Assembly: GCA_041661445.1 (NCBI GenBank)
Contig: JBAZUK010000004.1
Coordinates: forward strand, 62,001-126,000
DNA from: JBAZUK01 sp041661445
GTDB taxonomy: Bacteria; Chlamydiota; Chlamydiia; Chlamydiales; SM23-39
Direction: 5' to 3'
DNA length: 64,000 nt
In this document: in pieces, positions 7,913 through 15,081 of the stretch
How the letters are laid out: each line of letters opens with the position of its first letter
Position numbering within the stretch: the first letter of the stretch is position 1
The notes under the pieces: generated by a model
Seen by the model: the letters and a program-made list of their open reading frames with translations, nothing else
Database searches by the model: none
What the model was told of the DNA's origin: nothing
Translations under genes and position numbers: made by a program

Positions 7913-8290
7913 ATGTCAACAAGTGCTACAAATTTTTCTATTAATGTTAACGCAACACCAGAGCTAATGAAATCAATTGCAGCTTATCAGGCTAAAATAC
8001 CTGGAGCGGAAGATGAATTAGGGGCAAGAATTTCTGAAGTAGTAAATAATAAAATTCCATCAGTGGATAAAGAAGAAGAGAAAACACAAAGTTCTAAATG
8101 GTCATTTGCCACTGTAGCAACAGTTACAGCAGCGGTAGTTGGTATTTTTTCTTATGCATTTGGATATTCGCGTGGAAATGAAAATATTTTAAATCGCATT
8201 TCAGCTGAAGAAGCGGGCAGAATAAGAAAAGATTTAGAAAGAGAAAGCGCAGATGCTTTAGATTTATTAGATGGTTATATTGTCGATTAA
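7913..8290 (+). CDS. single-pass membrane protein, unknown, candidate host-interaction protein
   Basis: This 125-residue protein has a good ribosome binding site (AAGGAG, 11 bases before the ATG). It has a polar, Ala/Ser/Glu-rich N-terminal half, one hydrophobic segment (FATVATVTAAVVGIFSYAF, about residues 64-82) and an acidic C-terminal helix (RIRKDLERESADALDLLDGY). No family is recognised. It is followed by a hairpin terminator and then by a tandem family of small membrane proteins whose upstream region shares a roughly 40-base element with this gene, so the group may be co-regulated. A role in the host-derived vacuole membrane is possible from context only. Confidence 0.65.
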   Translation: MSTSATNFSINVNATPELMKSIAAYQAKIPGAEDELGARISEVVNNKIPSVDKEEEKTQSSKWSFATVATVTAAVVGIFSYAFGYSRGNENILNRISAEEAGRIRKDLERESADALDLLDGYIVD

Positions 8291-8309
8291 TTCTATTAGA
8301 TTTTTATAG

Positions 8310-8341
8310 AGCATGTTTTTTAATTTTTTTAAGAACATGCT
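8310..8341 (+). terminator. hairpin terminator after the 125-residue gene
   Basis: AGCATGTT pairs with AACATGCT across a T-rich loop, about 20 bases after the stop codon, followed by TTAATAAAA. A plausible but not classical Rho-independent terminator. Confidence 0.5.
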
Positions 8342-8522
8342 TTAATAAAAATCAAAATTTTATTTACAAAGTTATTTCGCCAGGTTTTTTAATTTTTTTA
8401 TGTGTTTTTCAAAAAGATTTTAAGTAGAGAACAAAATCGAAGGGATCTATAAAAAATTATTTTTATAAATAATTAAATGTATTAACCAGAAAGATTATTT
8501 TAATTAATTGAATTAGCAGAAA

Positions 8523-8565
8523 ATATTTACAAAAATAATTGATTGGTTTTTAATGCTTCCAACTT
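8523..8565 (+). repeat. upstream element, copy 2
   Basis: The sequence cAAAAATAATTGATTGG followed by tTTTTAATGcttccaa repeats the element at 7729-7772. Here it ends only about 20 bases before the ATG at 8586, so spacing to the gene differs between copies. Confidence 0.45.
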
Positions 8566-8585
8566 TTTGGTTAAGGAGTTTAAAT

Positions 8586-8963
8586 ATGGCAAATGCAACA
8601 GTTGCATTAAATTTTTTACAAGAAAGTGTTCAAAAATACGGTTTCATGTATTTTTCTTCAGTAGAAGGGTCAGGTTTTGCAGTTACAAGAGAGGCCGTAT
8701 GTCTTATTAGTTCTGTTGCAATAGCAGCTATAACAGCTATTGGTTGTTGCTGCACTAGATTGTGTACTAAACCAGGAAATTATTATAACCTTAATACCGT
8801 GCCTCCTATGTCAACTAAACAAGTTATCGTAGAACCTCCTAAAGAACATGGTTTCTGGAAATATATACCTAGTTTTGGAACTATTCAAAAACCTTTATTA
8901 ATTCTTTCTACTATGATAACCATCATAGGTGGTGTTAGAAAAATTTTAACTAATAAATCATAA
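8586..8963 (+). CDS. family A small membrane protein, copy 1
   Basis: The start at 8586 is chosen because AAGGAG lies about 8 bases upstream and because the paralogue at 9322 begins with the same residues, MANATVALNFLQESVQ. An earlier in-frame ATG at 8553 lies in the repeated upstream element. The 125-residue protein has a conserved N-terminal half with a strong membrane segment (AVCLISSVAIAAITAIG), ending directly in a cysteine cluster CCCTRLCTKP, then a variable Pro-rich linker and a second hydrophobic stretch near the C-terminus (LLILSTMITIIGG). It is not a family I know. Two hydrophobic segments in a small protein and tandem duplication recall chlamydial inclusion-membrane proteins, but the cysteine cluster is unusual. 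Confidence 0.7.
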   Translation: MANATVALNFLQESVQKYGFMYFSSVEGSGFAVTREAVCLISSVAIAAITAIGCCCTRLCTKPGNYYNLNTVPPMSTKQVIVEPPKEHGFWKYIPSFGTIQKPLLILSTMITIIGGVRKILTNKS

Positions 8964-8977
8964 AGAGGTGTTTCATT

Positions 8978-9292
8978 ATGTCTATACAATCCATAAAGTC
9001 ATATCCTCAAAACGAGAATCATGTAATAACTCAAGATGTAAAGCCTTGGAAGAAAATATGTAAATTAGTGTGGAATATTTTTTGGGCAAGCATGGCCCTG
9101 ATTAGCACTATGTTTTTGGTTTCAAATCCATCTATTGTCCTTACTTTTGAAAATACAATGCTTTATCTTCCGGAACTATTTTTTCTTACAACCTACATTT
9201 ATTTTTCTTATAGTTTTTTTATTGATAACCTTTATGAAGCTGAAAAGAACTTATGCTCTTTTTGGAAAGGACATGAAGTTGAAAAAGCTTAA
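8978..9292 (+). CDS. family B small membrane protein, copy 1
   Basis: This 104-residue protein starts 14 bases after its family A partner, with AAAGAGGTG as ribosome binding site. It has a polar N-terminus, a conserved PWKKICKLVWNIFW stretch leading into the first membrane segment (about residues 36-52), a short loop, a second membrane segment (about 65-85), and a C-terminal motif FWKGHEVEKA shared with the other B copies. The hairpin of two hydrophobic segments with both ends on the same side matches the bilobed pattern of inclusion-membrane proteins. No enzymatic motif is present. Confidence 0.7.
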   Translation: MSIQSIKSYPQNENHVITQDVKPWKKICKLVWNIFWASMALISTMFLVSNPSIVLTFENTMLYLPELFFLTTYIYFSYSFFIDNLYEAEKNLCSFWKGHEVEKA

Positions 9293-9321
9293 ATAATTTT
9301 AAAAGAAAAAGGAGTAAAAAT

Positions 9322-9714
9322 ATGGCAAATGCAACGGTTGCATTAAATTTTTTGCAAGAAAGTGTTCAACAATATGGATTCACATACGTTTCTTCAAATG
9401 GAACTGGTTTTGCAGTTACAAGAGAGGCGGTGTGTCTTATTAGTGCTGTTGCAATAGCAGCTATAACAGCTATTGGTTGTTGTTGCACCAGATTGTGTAC
9501 TAAACCAGCAATTCATAATGCTTATAATCTTAACACTATCCCTCCTGTAAGGGTTAAGCGAGAAAATGAGCCGACAACTAAGAATCAGGGATATTCAAAA
9601 TATTTACCTAGTTGGGAAACGATCGGCTCTTATTTATTATATTTTTCTATAGCAGCCGGAGCGATAAGTCGTGCAAATGATCTTAGAAATATTTTTAAAA
9701 CAAACTTAAAATAG
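9322..9714 (+). CDS. family A small membrane protein, copy 2
   Basis: A 130-residue paralogue of the protein at 8586. The first 60 residues are nearly identical, including GFAVTREAVCLIS, the membrane segment AVAIAAITAIG and the cluster CCCTRLCTKP, whereas the C-terminal half has diverged strongly apart from the pattern of a Pro-rich linker followed by a hydrophobic stretch. The ribosome binding site AAAGGAG is 9-10 bases before the ATG. It forms, with the B gene that follows after 10 bases, the second A-B cassette, so the pair was duplicated as a unit. Confidence 0.7.
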   Translation: MANATVALNFLQESVQQYGFTYVSSNGTGFAVTREAVCLISAVAIAAITAIGCCCTRLCTKPAIHNAYNLNTIPPVRVKRENEPTTKNQGYSKYLPSWETIGSYLLYFSIAAGAISRANDLRNIFKTNLK

Positions 9715-9724
9715 GAGTGTTTTT

Positions 9725-10042
9725 ATGAGTATATCACCAATTTCTTTAGCAGTAGATAAATCTGTTAAAATCCAAGAAATTAATCCTTGGAAGGAGACAT
9801 GTAAATTAATTTGGAAGATTTTCATTTCTAGCATCACATTAATTAATTCGATGTTACTTGTTTCTGATTATTCCAAATTCGTGCTAACTGGAACACCGAT
9901 AATTTATGTGGCATCCCTTTTTTCACTTACAGTGTTAATTTATGTATCATTTAGCTTTGGTCTTAAATATCTTCAAGATGCTGGAAATATATCAAAGGAC
10001 TTGTATTCTTTTTGGAAAGGTCATGAAGTTGAAAAAGCTTAA
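9725..10042 (+). CDS. family B small membrane protein, copy 2
   Basis: A 105-residue paralogue of the gene at 8978, starting 10 bases after the A2 stop, with TAGGAGTG as ribosome binding site. It keeps NPWKETCKLIWKIF before the first membrane segment, a second membrane segment around residues 62-84, and the C-terminal LYSFWKGHEVEKA. The middle has diverged much more than the ends, suggesting that the flanking polar motifs are the functional parts. Confidence 0.7.
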   Translation: MSISPISLAVDKSVKIQEINPWKETCKLIWKIFISSITLINSMLLVSDYSKFVLTGTPIIYVASLFSLTVLIYVSFSFGLKYLQDAGNISKDLYSFWKGHEVEKA

Positions 10043-10090
10043 ATAATTGAATTTTTATATTAAAACAAAAAAAATAAAAAAGAGGAAATT

Positions 10091-10423
10091 ATGTCTACGG
10101 TAAGCCCATTAAGTCCAATCTCACAATCTCCAGAAAAACAGTTAGTAAATCAAGGAGATATTAAAAGTTGGAAGGAAATAAGTAAAATAGCATGGAATAT
10201 AATATCAGGATTTTCTGTTTTATATTTATCAATGCTAATGGTTGCTATTTCACCATCAGTTTTAATTTTTGAAGGCACTCTTCTTGATGCAATAGATTTG
10301 TTTAGCAGCACTGTTGCCATTTATACCTTATTTGGATTGTTTTTGAAGGATATTCAAGATGCTTATAGTAGATCAAAGGACTTGTATTCTTTTTGGAAGG
10401 GACATGAAGTTGAAAGAACTTAA
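10091..10423 (+). CDS. family B small membrane protein, copy 3
   Basis: A 110-residue third B copy without an A partner, preceded by AGAGGAAATT as ribosome binding site. It has a longer Ser/Pro-rich N-terminus (STVSPLSPISQSPEKQ), then SWKEISKIAWNI, two membrane segments (about residues 40-58 and 68-90) and the conserved C-terminus LYSFWKGHEVERT. Loss of an A copy or extra duplication of B alone would both explain the order A-B-A-B-B. Downstream lies decayed sequence. Confidence 0.68.
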   Translation: MSTVSPLSPISQSPEKQLVNQGDIKSWKEISKIAWNIISGFSVLYLSMLMVAISPSVLIFEGTLLDAIDLFSSTVAIYTLFGLFLKDIQDAYSRSKDLYSFWKGHEVERT

Positions 10424-10491
10424 ATGTACCATTTAAGTTATTGAGCCTATTGCAAACATATTTTTGTTTTTTCATTGCACTGTTTATGCAT

Positions 10492-10793
10492 CTAAAGGAT
10501 GTTAAAATTTCCCATATTTTTCCAGGATATAATATTGCCAGAACTTCTGGTTTGATTCTCATTGCCAGCATAAATTACAAAAGTATTTTCGCTAGTATTT
10601 TTAGATAAGCTATCCCAATAATTTTAACATTCGAAAAAATTTCCATTAATTGGTTGAGCAGATTTTATTTCAATGGGGATAAGAAAGTTTTGATATTCAA
10701 TAAAACAATCAATTTCATGCGCATTTTTATCTCTCCCAAAAAAAGACATTTGACCCAACATTCCTATTAGTTCTATTTTTTTAATTTAACTGA
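10492..10793 (-). pseudogene. relic of a DUF4143-type C-terminal domain (AAA ATPase family)
   Basis: On the minus strand one frame reads KKIELIGMLGQMSFFGRDKN, then AHEIDCFIEYQNFLIPIEIK, SAQPINGNFFEC, a stop, and NYWDSLSKNTSENTFVIYAG before another stop. This matches the PD-(D/E)XK-like nuclease fold of DUF4143, usually the C-terminal domain of bacterial AAA-type ATPases: 'FYRD..G.EIDFVIE....IPIEIKS'. Only this piece is readable and it contains internal stops, so the gene is dead. A second relic of similar type lies at 55.0-55.3 kb. Confidence 0.55.
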
Positions 10794-11194
10794 TAAAAAC
10801 GATTAAAAAAGGCCGCCTCTTAAGTAGTGGGCTTAAATTGGCCAAATTGTAAATAGAATTTACAAATTGTCCTAATCGATTGTAAATCTCTTATTTTTAA
10901 TTAATTATACTTTGTTGCTAACTTAAATCCTTCTTCTGATGGTCTGAATTATCAGCCAATAACTTTAATTTTTGTTTATCAAGAAAACTGGGTTGATCTA
11001 GCGATAGAGATAACAGGTTTTTAGTAAAAAGCTTTGAAAATTGAATTTTTTTTACCATGAACCAAGTTGTCGACAACAAAAATCATATTTCTTCCAACTT
11101 CAGACATTAGTTTTAAGTATTTTATAATTAGTGTTTTGCGTTAATTGTTTGATGTTCATAAAGTTATTTTACTCCTAAGTTTTTTAACAAACTT
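10794..11194. other. intergenic region, decayed, no intact gene
   Basis: About 400 bases with no open frame of note. On the minus strand, short stretches such as SEVGRNMIFVVDNLVHGKK and LLSLSLDQPSFLDKQKLKLL can be read in different frames near 11000-11100; they may be upstream parts of the same decayed ATPase gene as 10492-10793 but are too broken to assign. Confidence 0.35.
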
Positions 11195-11219
11195 TCCACA
11201 ATTTCCCACCTAATGCCAC
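11195..11219 (-). promoter_or_regulatory. probable MraZ box: three GTGG repeats at 10-bp period
   Basis: On the minus strand GTGGC, GTGGG and GTGGA start at 11219, 11209 and 11199, exactly ten bases apart. MraZ is known to bind direct repeats of TGGG-type pentamers separated by five bases upstream of its own gene. The site lies about 155 bases before mraZ and G-rich triplets are rare in this AT-rich sequence, so chance is unlikely. Confidence 0.6.
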
Positions 11220-11352
11220 AAAATGTTTTTCAGATTTTTTTAAATTATTTATATTTAAATATATATGTATAGATTTTTAGATGAAAAAAGATCCTGTTTT
11301 AAGAAAAAAATCAGAAATTGTTTACAACTTTTTAAATAAATTGTTAGTATTT

Positions 11353-11367
11353 GTGGTAGATGGTGGG
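11353..11367 (+). promoter_or_regulatory. second probable MraZ box beside the mraZ start
   Basis: GTGGT at 11353 and GTGGG at 11363 are again ten bases apart, directly before the preferred mraZ ATG at 11375; the second repeat also overlaps the ribosome binding site. Binding here could block translation initiation or transcription start. Confidence 0.5.
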
Positions 11368-11374
11368 AAAATTT

Positions 11375-11872
11375 ATGGATCAATTCTTTTTTAGTGGATC
11401 ATCAAATAGCAAATTAGATGAGAAAAACAGATTTGTGCTTCCTCAGCAGATGCGATTCGGTCTTGTTGAAGAAGGCAGGCTTGAATTTTTTATCGGACTT
11501 GGATTAGGCGGCTGTTTGTGCATATATAAAAGAAGCGAGATTCAAAAAATTGTAAAAAAATTTCAAGGGAAGCAGCATATAAGCCAGTATCAGAAATTTT
11601 TCACTTTATTTTTTTCAACTTTACATGAATCTACCTGTGATAAAGTTGGAAGAGTTAGTTTGCCTAACCATTTAAAACAAGCTGTAAATATTAAAAAAGA
11701 AATAGTAATAGCTGGTGTTTTAAATAAAATCGAGCTTTGGTCAAAAGAGTCTTACGATAAAAATTTATCTAATCTACTTTTAGGAAAAGACACTGAGCTT
11801 GATTTGGCTAAAATGACAGAAGATGCTTTTTCATTATTGAATGAAGTAGATGGAACAGTTACAGAAAATTAG
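11375..11872 (+). CDS. mraZ: transcriptional regulator MraZ
   Basis: MraZ is the DNA-binding regulator that heads the division and cell wall cluster in many bacteria. The protein carries two SpoVT/AbrB-like halves, each with the signature D(E/K)xxR: KLDEKNRFVLPQQMR near the N-terminus and CDKVGRVSLPNHLKQ near residue 90. An in-frame ATG at 11360 exists, but the ATG at 11375 gives the usual family N-terminus and has GGTGGGA about 7 bases ahead, so I prefer it (165 residues). The end overlaps rsmH by 23 bases. GTGG repeats with 10-bp spacing upstream suggest autoregulation. Order mraZ-rsmH-ftsL-like-pbp3-murE is conserved in Chlamydiae. Confidence 0.92.
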   Translation: MDQFFFSGSSNSKLDEKNRFVLPQQMRFGLVEEGRLEFFIGLGLGGCLCIYKRSEIQKIVKKFQGKQHISQYQKFFTLFFSTLHESTCDKVGRVSLPNHLKQAVNIKKEIVIAGVLNKIELWSKESYDKNLSNLLLGKDTELDLAKMTEDAFSLLNEVDGTVTEN

Positions 11873-12743
11873 ACATTTCCCAGTACTTTTAAAAGAGTTT
11901 CTAGAAGCCTTCAAAGAGATGGAAATAGAAACCTTTTTTGATGGTACTTTAGGCGCTGCAGGCCATGCAAAAGCAATCCTGGAAGAACATCCTGAAATAG
12001 ATATCTTTATCGGATGCGATCAGGATAAAGAAGCTTTGGAAATTGCAAATGAAAATCTAAAGCCTTACATGAACAAGGTGAGGATGATCCATTCGAATTT
12101 CAGATATATCAATAAAATTCTAGATGAGATGAATATAAAATACTGTGATGGAATATTTTTTGATCTAGGTGTCAGCTCAATGCAGTTTGATGTCGGCGAT
12201 AGGGGATTTAGTTTTCGGTTTGATGCACCTTTGGATATGAGAATGAACAAATCTGAAGAACTGACTGCAAGAATAATAATTAATGAATGGCCGGAGAGCG
12301 AGCTGGAAAAAATCTTTAGATTGTACGGTGAAGAATCAAAATCGAAAAAAGCTGCAAAACAGATTGTGGATAACAGAAAAAGAAAAAAAATAAATACTAC
12401 TTTTGAACTTTTAGAAGTATTAGAGCCGGTTTTAGGGAAAAGAAGAAAAATTCATCCTGCAACAAAAATTTTTCAGGCTTTAAGGATTTGTGTTAATGAC
12501 GAGCTTAATATTTTGAAAGAAGGTCTAAATGATGCGATCGGAAGATTGAGTATAGACGGCAGAATAGTCGTTATTTCATTTCACAGCCTTGAAGACAGAA
12601 TTGTAAAAAATACCTTCAAGGAAGATGACAGATTGGAAATCATAACAAAAAAACCAATAGCTCCGCCTTATTATGAAAAAAACAGAAGAGCAAGAAGCGC
12701 AAAAATGAGAATAGCAAAAAGGATTAGAGGAAAAGATGAATAA
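11850..12743 (+). CDS. rsmH: 16S rRNA (cytosine-1402-N4)-methyltransferase RsmH (MraW)
   Basis: RsmH methylates N4 of C1402 in 16S rRNA, in the decoding centre. The 297-residue protein has the standard length and motifs: RHFPVLLKEFLE at the N-terminus, the SAM loop DGTLGAAGHAKAILE (33-47), GCDQDKEALEIA, the family signature FFDLGVSSMQFD near residue 105, RGFSFRFDAPLDMRMN near 118, and the C-terminal ISFHSLEDRIVK. It overlaps mraZ by 23 bases and the ftsL-like gene by 8 bases, indicating a tightly packed operon. Confidence 0.97.
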   Translation: MEQLQKIRHFPVLLKEFLEAFKEMEIETFFDGTLGAAGHAKAILEEHPEIDIFIGCDQDKEALEIANENLKPYMNKVRMIHSNFRYINKILDEMNIKYCDGIFFDLGVSSMQFDVGDRGFSFRFDAPLDMRMNKSEELTARIIINEWPESELEKIFRLYGEESKSKKAAKQIVDNRKRKKINTTFELLEVLEPVLGKRRKIHPATKIFQALRICVNDELNILKEGLNDAIGRLSIDGRIVVISFHSLEDRIVKNTFKEDDRLEIITKKPIAPPYYEKNRRARSAKMRIAKRIRGKDE

Positions 12744-13059
12744 ATCAGGTACTTTTAAAATATTAATATGTCTTTTCGCTTTTGCAATGTGTCTTTATTC
12801 TTACATTGAAAAACAAAATGAGGTAACATCTTTGAAAATTGAAATTCCTAAGGTAGCAAAAGAAATTGACAATCTGAAAGAGGAAATTAAAAAGATGCAG
12901 TATGAAGTCGAAGTTTTTGAGAATCCTGCCTATTTGATGCAATTGATCAGACAACCAGAATTTAGTCATCTTAAACATCCTTTCGTAGAAGATGTTTTGA
13001 ATATACCTGAAGGAATAGCTCTTTTTGAAGGAAACAGAAAAGAAGTTTATACTCAGTAA
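12736..13059 (+). CDS. ftsL: FtsL-like division protein (counterpart of chlamydial CT271)
   Basis: A 107-residue protein with one N-terminal membrane helix (about residues 7-22), then a coiled coil rich in Glu and Lys (VTSLKIEIPKVAKEIDNLKE onwards to about residue 60), then a short C-terminal tail. This is the architecture of FtsL, which with FtsQ and FtsB bridges the divisome to PBP3 and FtsW. FtsL diverges too fast for motif identification, so the call rests on architecture and on its place between rsmH and pbp3, where Chlamydia trachomatis has CT271. The start overlaps rsmH by 8 bases. Confidence 0.75.
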   Translation: MNKSGTFKILICLFAFAMCLYSYIEKQNEVTSLKIEIPKVAKEIDNLKEEIKKMQYEVEVFENPAYLMQLIRQPEFSHLKHPFVEDVLNIPEGIALFEGNRKEVYTQ

Positions 13060-13067
13060 TTAAACTC

Positions 13068-15077
13068 ATGAAATCTAATTCAGTTGATTCGCAGGAAACA
13101 AAACGTTTAGTTCTTATTGCATGTTTTATATTTTTTTTATTTGGATTAATTGTAATTCAATTCTATCGTCTGCAGGTAATTGAAGGCGATAAATGGGACA
13201 GGATTGCAGCTTCCCAGCATCAAATTGATATAAAACAGTATTTTCTCAGAGGAAGGTTCTTTTCAAATACCGAAATTAAAAAAGATCATTATCAAAACAA
13301 TGTCCCTTTTGTTGTTGAAGTACCAAAATTCCATCTTTATATCGATCCATATTCTTTAGACATGAAGCAGAAAATCGCTGTTGCAAAAAAAATATTCGAG
13401 TTTTTCCCTTGTCCCTTGGAAGATAAAGAAAAAATTTTCAGGGAATTTTTAAAAAAAAGCAGAAGCAGAAGAATAATTTCCTGGATCGATAAGGAAAAAA
13501 AAGATGAAATAATGAAATGGTGGCAGGATTTTTCTAAAAAACAAAAAATTGTTAAAAATGCAATTTTTTTTGTTATAGATTATAAAAGAAGCTATCCCTT
13601 CGGAGCACTATTAGGCCCTGTCATGCATACGGTACAAGAGCAAAAAGACCCTATTACTTTTCAATCAATTCCGACAGGCGGACTTGAACTATATTTTAAT
13701 GATTATCTTCAGGGAAGATTAGGAAAAAGCACTCTTACAAGGTCCTTAAGGCATCCTTTAGATACCGCTGAAGTCATAGAGGAATCCGAGAACGGGTGCG
13801 ATGTCTATTTAACGATAAACCATTGTTTACAGGCTATTGCTGAAGAAGAGCTTGAAAAAGGTGTTGCAAAGGTAAATGCTAAAGGCGGATGGGCGATAAT
13901 GATGGACCCTTATACCGGAGAAATTCTAGCTTTTGCCCAGGTGCCTACTTTTGATATTAGACAATACAGCAAATATTTCAATGATGAAAAGTTAAAAGAG
14001 TTTACAAAAGTTAAGGCTATTGTTGATCCTTATGAGCCCGGATCCGTCATGAAGCCGATTACTCTTGCATTATGTTTAAAAGCAAATGAAGAGCTGGTTA
14101 AACAAAAAAAACATCCGATTTTTCATCCTGAAGATAAAATTGCAACTTCAAAAGGAAATTTTCCCGGAAGAAACAAGCCTATAAAAGATGTAAGACTGCA
14201 TCATTTTCTAAATATGAATCATGCTATACAGAAATCATCTAACGTCTATTTTGCAATTTTAGTAGATAGGGTGATTAATGCTCTTGGAGAGAAATGGTAT
14301 AGGGATAATCTCATCGAGGTCTTCGGTTTTTCCCGTAAAACAGAAATTGAGCTACCCGGAGAATCTGAAGGTTTTGTTCCCGCAAGTGATAAAAAACATC
14401 AAAACGGTTTGCAGCAATGGTCTAAAGCAACTCCTTATTCTTTGGCTATGGGATATAATATTTTGATCAACAGCGTTCAGATGTTAAGGGCACATTCGAT
14501 AATTGCAAATGAAGGCCTGGATGTTAAGCCGACATTATTAAAAAAGATTGTAAAGAATATTGATGGGGAAGATAGGGTTATTGTTGATAATACGAAGAAT
14601 TTCGAATTGACCAATAGAAAGAGAGTGCTAAGCAAAGATGTCTGCAGGCTTGTCAAACATGCTATGAAATATACAACAAAATCAGGCGGATCGGCGCCGG
14701 CAGCAGATCTTCCCGGATATACTGAGGCCGGAAAAACCGGAACTGCAGAAAAAATTACTGATGGACATTATAACAAGGATGTTCATATTTCTTCTTTTAT
14801 CGGATTTGCTCCGGTTGAGAAGCCCAGGTTTGTTTTAATAGTGGTAATTGATGAGCCGGAAAAGAAATATGTTCCCGGACTTGGGAAAATTTATCAGGGC
14901 GGCGTTTGCGCAGCTCCCGTTTTTAAAGAGATTGCTCTTAGATCTCTTAATTATTTAGGTGTTGCGCCGGATGATCCTTTCGGTTATCCTTATCCTGATA
15001 CTAGAAGGGATGCAGCAAAAGCCGACTGGTCAAAAGAAATTAAAAAATTATCGGATCTGTATAAATCCTGGAACTAA
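13068..15077 (+). CDS. ftsI: penicillin-binding protein 3 / FtsI-type septal transpeptidase
   Basis: A class B penicillin-binding protein of 669 residues that crosslinks septal peptidoglycan. It has an N-terminal membrane anchor (about residues 14-34), a dimerisation domain, and a transpeptidase domain with all three catalytic motifs: SVMK with Ser326 and Lys329, SSN at 390-392, and KTG at 556-558 in EAGKTGTAEK. The preceding text EPGSVMKP and the segment GFSRKTEIELPGESEG are typical of FtsI. It starts 8 bases after the ftsL-like gene and is followed after 4 bases by murE. In Chlamydiae peptidoglycan forms a septal ring, and this is the enzyme expected there. Confidence 0.96.
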   Translation: MKSNSVDSQETKRLVLIACFIFFLFGLIVIQFYRLQVIEGDKWDRIAASQHQIDIKQYFLRGRFFSNTEIKKDHYQNNVPFVVEVPKFHLYIDPYSLDMKQKIAVAKKIFEFFPCPLEDKEKIFREFLKKSRSRRIISWIDKEKKDEIMKWWQDFSKKQKIVKNAIFFVIDYKRSYPFGALLGPVMHTVQEQKDPITFQSIPTGGLELYFNDYLQGRLGKSTLTRSLRHPLDTAEVIEESENGCDVYLTINHCLQAIAEEELEKGVAKVNAKGGWAIMMDPYTGEILAFAQVPTFDIRQYSKYFNDEKLKEFTKVKAIVDPYEPGSVMKPITLALCLKANEELVKQKKHPIFHPEDKIATSKGNFPGRNKPIKDVRLHHFLNMNHAIQKSSNVYFAILVDRVINALGEKWYRDNLIEVFGFSRKTEIELPGESEGFVPASDKKHQNGLQQWSKATPYSLAMGYNILINSVQMLRAHSIIANEGLDVKPTLLKKIVKNIDGEDRVIVDNTKNFELTNRKRVLSKDVCRLVKHAMKYTTKSGGSAPAADLPGYTEAGKTGTAEKITDGHYNKDVHISSFIGFAPVEKPRFVLIVVIDEPEKKYVPGLGKIYQGGVCAAPVFKEIALRSLNYLGVAPDDPFGYPYPDTRRDAAKADWSKEIKKLSDLYKSWN

Positions 15078-15081
15078 AAAA

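Noticed and set aside
8553..8585. Upstream start for the first family A gene
   Set aside because: The ATG at 8553 lies in a repeated upstream element, has no ribosome binding site and gives residues absent from the paralogue; the ATG at 8586 has AAGGAG and the conserved N-terminus.
10302..10571. 89-residue minus-strand frame over the end of the third family B gene
   Set aside because: It runs antisense through a well supported gene and is in a different frame from the DUF4143-type relic read nearby; no family match.
14959..15081. N-terminal extension of MurE into pbp3
   Set aside because: The frame is open there but overlaps the pbp3 coding sequence by over 100 bases and adds residues outside the family's normal N-terminus.
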